DNA of 8,529 nucleotides from Cyclobacteriaceae bacterium (GTDB taxonomy: Bacteria > Bacteroidota > Bacteroidia > Cytophagales > Cyclobacteriaceae): NCBI GenBank assembly GCA_028279155.1, contig JANQST010000046.1:1-8529 (forward strand), read 5' to 3'. Below are positions 6,030 to 8,529 of the stretch, in pieces. The notes below the pieces were generated by a model. It had not been told where the DNA came from. It saw only the letters and a list, made by a program, of their open reading frames with translations, and did no database searches. The first letter of the stretch is position 1, and every line of letters begins with the position of its first letter. The position numbers were made by a program, and so were the translations under genes.

Positions 6030-6773
6030 TCACTTCAGTTTTGCTTCAATAATTTTTTCCGCACTATCAAATATTTCAATGATATCTCTAAAGGTTGTTT
6101 CCGGCATATTATTAAAATCCTTAAATCGATGTTCCCATTTTCTTTCTGGAAATTCTTCCTCTATTAGATGTCTCATAAGCTGCATCACAGCATTTCTATG
6201 ATTATACTCTCCAACAATTGCTATTGAAGCTGTTTGAAGGGCACAGAAAAAACTGTATTTGCCACCAGACACATCGTCCTCACACCTTCTGTCGTCATTT
6301 CGGTTCCAATTCAAAGAATCCTTCAACAGGCCTTTGGCATGATGAAGAATTTGGAGGTCTTCATCCAAAAACGGAACATCTGGATCCGTATCAATGATAA
6401 AATGCAAAGTTTCGTTTTCTGAATATAGGCTATCAAATGTGTACCACCCAACTCTACTTTGATTTGGCTTAAACATGATTTGAGGAAACCCTGCTCTTTC
6501 CGTGATTACAAATTTGGCCTTGATTTTTATCGAATGAATTGTGATGAAACCATCCTTTGGCAAGGCCTGAAACAGGGTTGTTGTGTCAATCTTGTTGTAA
6601 TGCTTATCCAGGTATATTTCAATTTCTGTAAAGAAATTACTCTCACATTTTCCAATCATTCTGTTTCCTTCAAGTGTCATTTCGCATGCGCTTTGCGCGA
6701 AAAGCAGCGATGAACTGCATAGAATGATAGATGTAATCACAGCTTTCAATTTTAAGAAAATGTGATTAATCAT
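6030..6773 (-). CDS. Secreted protein of unknown function with two C-x12-C pairs
   Basis: This is a 247-residue protein with a clear signal peptide: residues 1-27, hydrophobic AVITSIILCSSSLLF, likely cut after FAQ. The start was set at 6773 because the ATG there follows AAGAGATAT and gives a normal signal peptide. The same frame is open up to 6998, but that would put 75 basic, unstructured residues before the signal. The mature protein has four cysteines at 30, 43, 164 and 177. They form two equally spaced pairs that could be disulfides in the periplasm. The C-terminal third is alpha-helical-looking and has a distinctive stretch: RRCEDDVSGGKYSFFCALQ (162-180), then GEYNHRNAVMQLMRHLIEE, WEHRFKDFNN, and finally ETTFRDIIEIF. 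I do not recognise a named family and see no known catalytic motif. It precedes the membrane AraC gene by 72 bases on the same strand and may lead its transcription unit. Confidence 0.75.
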   Translation of the reverse strand: MINHIFLKLKAVITSIILCSSSLLFAQSACEMTLEGNRMIGKCESNFFTEIEIYLDKHYNKIDTTTLFQALPKDGFITIHSIKIKAKFVITERAGFPQIMFKPNQSRVGWYTFDSLYSENETLHFIIDTDPDVPFLDEDLQILHHAKGLLKDSLNWNRNDDRRCEDDVSGGKYSFFCALQTASIAIVGEYNHRNAVMQLMRHLIEEEFPERKWEHRFKDFNNMPETTFRDIIEIFDSAEKIIEAKLK

Positions 6774-7109
6774 ATATCTCTTTTTTTTCAAAAATCGGTA
6801 ACTTGGGTATCGAAAACATGCTGCACTAATACGGTTAATTCTCTCTTTCATTGTGGCTGACTCGTCTGCAAATTGATGGGGCAAGAATAGAAAACAATTT
6901 AATCGGCAATTCAATTTCAACAAATTTTTACAAGAGCTATTTTGTTCATTTCGATTGAAAAGAACACTGCTTTGAATGTATTGCATTAGGATGATCAAAC
7001 CTCGGAATTGGTTTCATTCAGTTCGTTTCCGTGGATATGAACACCTCTCTGTTCGAGATTATTTGTTTCTCAGGTTCAACTCTCCAATTTTCTTGAAAAA
7101 TTCCATGAT
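6774..7109. promoter_or_regulatory. Divergent intergenic region between 6773 (-) and 7110/7122 (+)
   Basis: The region lies between two divergently transcribed genes, so it should contain both promoters. I could not find a good match to the Bacteroidota promoter consensus (TTTG, 19-21 bases, TAnnTTTG) on either strand; the nearest is CTATTTTG around 6937-6944 on the plus strand. A small A/T inverted repeat (AATTTT 7086-7091 with AAAATT 7097-7102) lies just before the plus-strand start. No RNA gene is recognised. Confidence 0.4.
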
Positions 7110-7121
7110 ATGATAACTACT

Positions 7122-8273
7122 ATGAAATCACAAATAACACTATTAGCGCTCAGCGTGTTTTTAGCAGTAGCATGTTCAGGTGATGAAGCTTCACCGATCC
7201 CTGTAGAAATTCAGTCATTCGACCTAGTTGGCTTACCCTTTAGCTCCCCAGTGATAGATGTTGAAAACAAGTCTATCATAATTGAGGTACTGTTTGGAAC
7301 AGATCTTACAAATCTGGTTGCCAAGTTTTCATTATCTGAGGATGGCATTGTCACGGTTGATGGAATCACTCAAATATCCGGAGTGACCGCAAACGATTTT
7401 TCAAGCCCCAAAATATACAGGGTCACAGCAAATAATCAGTCGCAGGCAGTAGATTGGTCAGTATCCGTCGTGTCATTGGCCCAGCAGCCGGTTGTTTCAA
7501 CATTTGCTTTGGTGGCTTCAAATGGTGGGATAGCTGTAAAATCAGATGGCACTGTTTTTTCAACAAGTGAATCTGACAAGGTGTATAAGATCTCTCCAAC
7601 AGGAGTGGTAGAAACTTTCGTCTCAGGTGATCCCAACATCACAAGAGCAACCATGATCATATTCGATAACTCCGAGGAATACCTCTATGTATCCAATACA
7701 TCTCTAACCCAGCCAGGCTGGATTACAAAAGTCGGCCTTGATGGCACTTCTGAAGTATTCACCTCAGGTTACAGCGTTCCGACAGGTATCGCCTTCGACA
7801 ATTCCAACAATCTGTACATAGCCGATCAAAACAATTCAATCTGGAAGGTGAATGCAGCTGGACTAAAAACCATATTTTCACAGAATTCCGATTTCAATCG
7901 TCCTCATGGAATGGCCTGGGCAGAAGGCAGTCTATATGTTGCAAGTGCTCATGACGGAAATATCTTCAAGGTTTCAGACACGAAATCAAGTCTTTTTGCA
8001 CATGTGAATGGACTTAAACAACAATGGGCTGCAGGGTATATGGTATACCTTGATGGAAGCTTGTTTATAACAAATGGTGATAATAAAATTCATCAAATTT
8101 CAATGAGTGGCACTGTATCCGATTATGCAGGTTCTGGAGCTAGCGGGTCCGATAATGGTCCAGCCTCCAATGCAACGTTCAATGGTCCCAATGGAATTGG
8201 GGGGACAGTTGATGGAACCAAAATCTATCTTGGCGAATATAATGTGGGCACAATAAGATTGATTCAAAATTGA
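7122..8273 (+). CDS. NHL-type beta-propeller lipoprotein with DUF5018-like N-terminal domain
   Basis: The product is a lipoprotein of about 383 residues. Signal peptide II is clear, with lipobox AVAC and cysteine 18, followed by SGDE. Next comes a beta-rich domain (about 29-117) of the kind found in many Bacteroidota surface lipoproteins (DUF5018-like). It has the pattern I-F-L, then a conserved 'V-D-V-E-N' strand, a 'TDLTNL' step and 'YRVTANN....DWSVSV'. From about 124 to the end the sequence is a repeated propeller. The repeats include GIAFDNSNNLYIADQNNSIW (222-241), GMAWAEGSLYVASA, MVYLDGSLFITNG and NGIGGTVDGTKIYLGEY, plus the NHL hallmark GSGASGSDNG...ATFNGPNGIG. Such proteins are generally thought to bind ligands or polymers at the cell surface; here the ligand is unknown. 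The ATG at 7110 in the same frame would add four residues and cannot be excluded. It is transcribed away from the minus-strand block and converges on the second AraC gene. Confidence 0.87.
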   Translation: MKSQITLLALSVFLAVACSGDEASPIPVEIQSFDLVGLPFSSPVIDVENKSIIIEVLFGTDLTNLVAKFSLSEDGIVTVDGITQISGVTANDFSSPKIYRVTANNQSQAVDWSVSVVSLAQQPVVSTFALVASNGGIAVKSDGTVFSTSESDKVYKISPTGVVETFVSGDPNITRATMIIFDNSEEYLYVSNTSLTQPGWITKVGLDGTSEVFTSGYSVPTGIAFDNSNNLYIADQNNSIWKVNAAGLKTIFSQNSDFNRPHGMAWAEGSLYVASAHDGNIFKVSDTKSSLFAHVNGLKQQWAAGYMVYLDGSLFITNGDNKIHQISMSGTVSDYAGSGASGSDNGPASNATFNGPNGIGGTVDGTKIYLGEYNVGTIRLIQN

Positions 8274-8306
8274 CTTCCAGAATTGATTAGTAAATAATGA
8301 ATCTTT

Positions 8307-8529
8307 TCAACTCAAATTCACATAGTCTTTGGGAGTCATATTGTATTCTTTTTTGAAAAAAGAATAGAATGATGCTTTACTCTTAAACCCACTATTTTGA
8401 GCAAGGCCGTAAATTGAAAATTGTTCGTGCATTCCATCGTCAAGTAGTTTGGCCACATGGCGCACTCTGTAGGTGTTGATGAAATCATAGAACGTGGTAT
8501 TCATCGTAGAGTTGAGCAAATAGGAAAGT
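8307..8529 (-). CDS. AraC-family regulator, C-terminal DNA-binding end (5' end outside window)
   Basis: This is the C-terminal part of an AraC-type regulator whose beginning lies beyond the right edge. Reading inward from 8528, the frame gives LSYLLN..., then FYDFINTYRV, which is the end of the first helix-turn-helix and the linker helix. A second helix-turn-helix follows (FSIYGLAQNSGFKSKASFYSFF), and the family ending FKKEYNMTPKDYV. The same order occurs in the other regulator, for example LSQTINSEFGVNFSEYVNSHRV and FKQITGKTPSEYK, so the two DNA-binding domains are clearly related but diverged. The leucine codon at 8519-8517 is an internal TTG, not a start. It converges on the NHL lipoprotein gene with 33 bases between the stops. 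Whether it has a membrane sensor domain like the other one cannot be seen. Confidence 0.88.
   Translation of the reverse strand, partial: LSYLLNSTMNTTFYDFINTYRVRHVAKLLDDGMHEQFSIYGLAQNSGFKSKASFYSFFKKEYNMTPKDYVNLS

Noticed and set aside
6774..6998. N-terminal extension of the secreted-protein frame up to 6998
   Set aside because: The extra 75 residues are basic and low in structure, and would bury the signal peptide. The ATG at 6773 gives a normal signal sequence with a purine-rich leader.
8258..8306. Possible bidirectional terminator between the convergent genes
   Set aside because: The AAGATT...AATCTT words there do not make a continuous stem, and there is no clear T-run after a hairpin.
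8307..8519. A complete 70-residue protein starting at 8519
   Set aside because: The codon there is TTG and the frame stays open to the window edge. Upstream residues (LSY) continue the AraC helix-turn-helix, so it is the end of a longer gene.

Overview
The window looks like chromosomal DNA from a Bacteroidota bacterium, probably a marine or soil Cytophagales/Flavobacteriia-type organism. This is inferred from three things. The DNA is AT-rich. Start codons are preceded by A/T-rich leaders, with no clear Shine-Dalgarno sequence except a weak purine run before position 6773. The gene families are also typical: AraC regulators with a multi-pass membrane N-terminus, secreted DUF1579-like proteins, and a lipoprotein joining a DUF5018-like domain to an NHL propeller. 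I saw no rRNA, tRNA, CRISPR array, transposase or phage gene.

Layout. Positions 1-321 hold no convincing gene, only GGTTAA-type repeats and small inverted repeats. From 6773 down to 322 there are eight genes, all on the minus strand. In order of transcription they are: an unrecognised secreted protein (6773-6030), a membrane-embedded AraC-type regulator (5957-4854), a membrane-anchored metal-dependent amidohydrolase (4821-3340), a secreted DUF1579-like protein (3264-2692), a four-helix membrane protein (2676-2263), a single-pass anchored protein (2266-1811) that overlaps the previous gene by ATGA, a second DUF1579-like protein (1632-1090), and a lipoprotein with a DUF3108/LolA-like look (1059-322). 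The gaps are about 72, 32, 75, 15, -4, 178 and 30 bases. The 178-base gap (1633-1810) is the likeliest place for an internal promoter. A 336-348 base divergent intergenic region (6774 to 7109/7121) separates this block from a plus-strand NHL-propeller lipoprotein (7122-8273). That gene converges on the C-terminal end of a second AraC-family protein, which runs off the right edge (8529-8307).

How the genes may work together (inference). Nearly every product is directed to the membrane or beyond. The regulator has an input domain in the membrane and lies directly upstream of the amidohydrolase. The amidohydrolase keeps all the expected catalytic residues and carries an N-terminal membrane segment. 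The small secreted barrel-type proteins follow. A reasonable working model is an envelope locus that senses a small molecule and hydrolyses it, with accessory binding proteins. The substrate cannot be read from the sequence. I do not see a clear-cut novel defence, secretion or mobile system. The most unusual parts are the gene set itself, the unrecognised secreted protein, and the inverted repeats lying against start codons.
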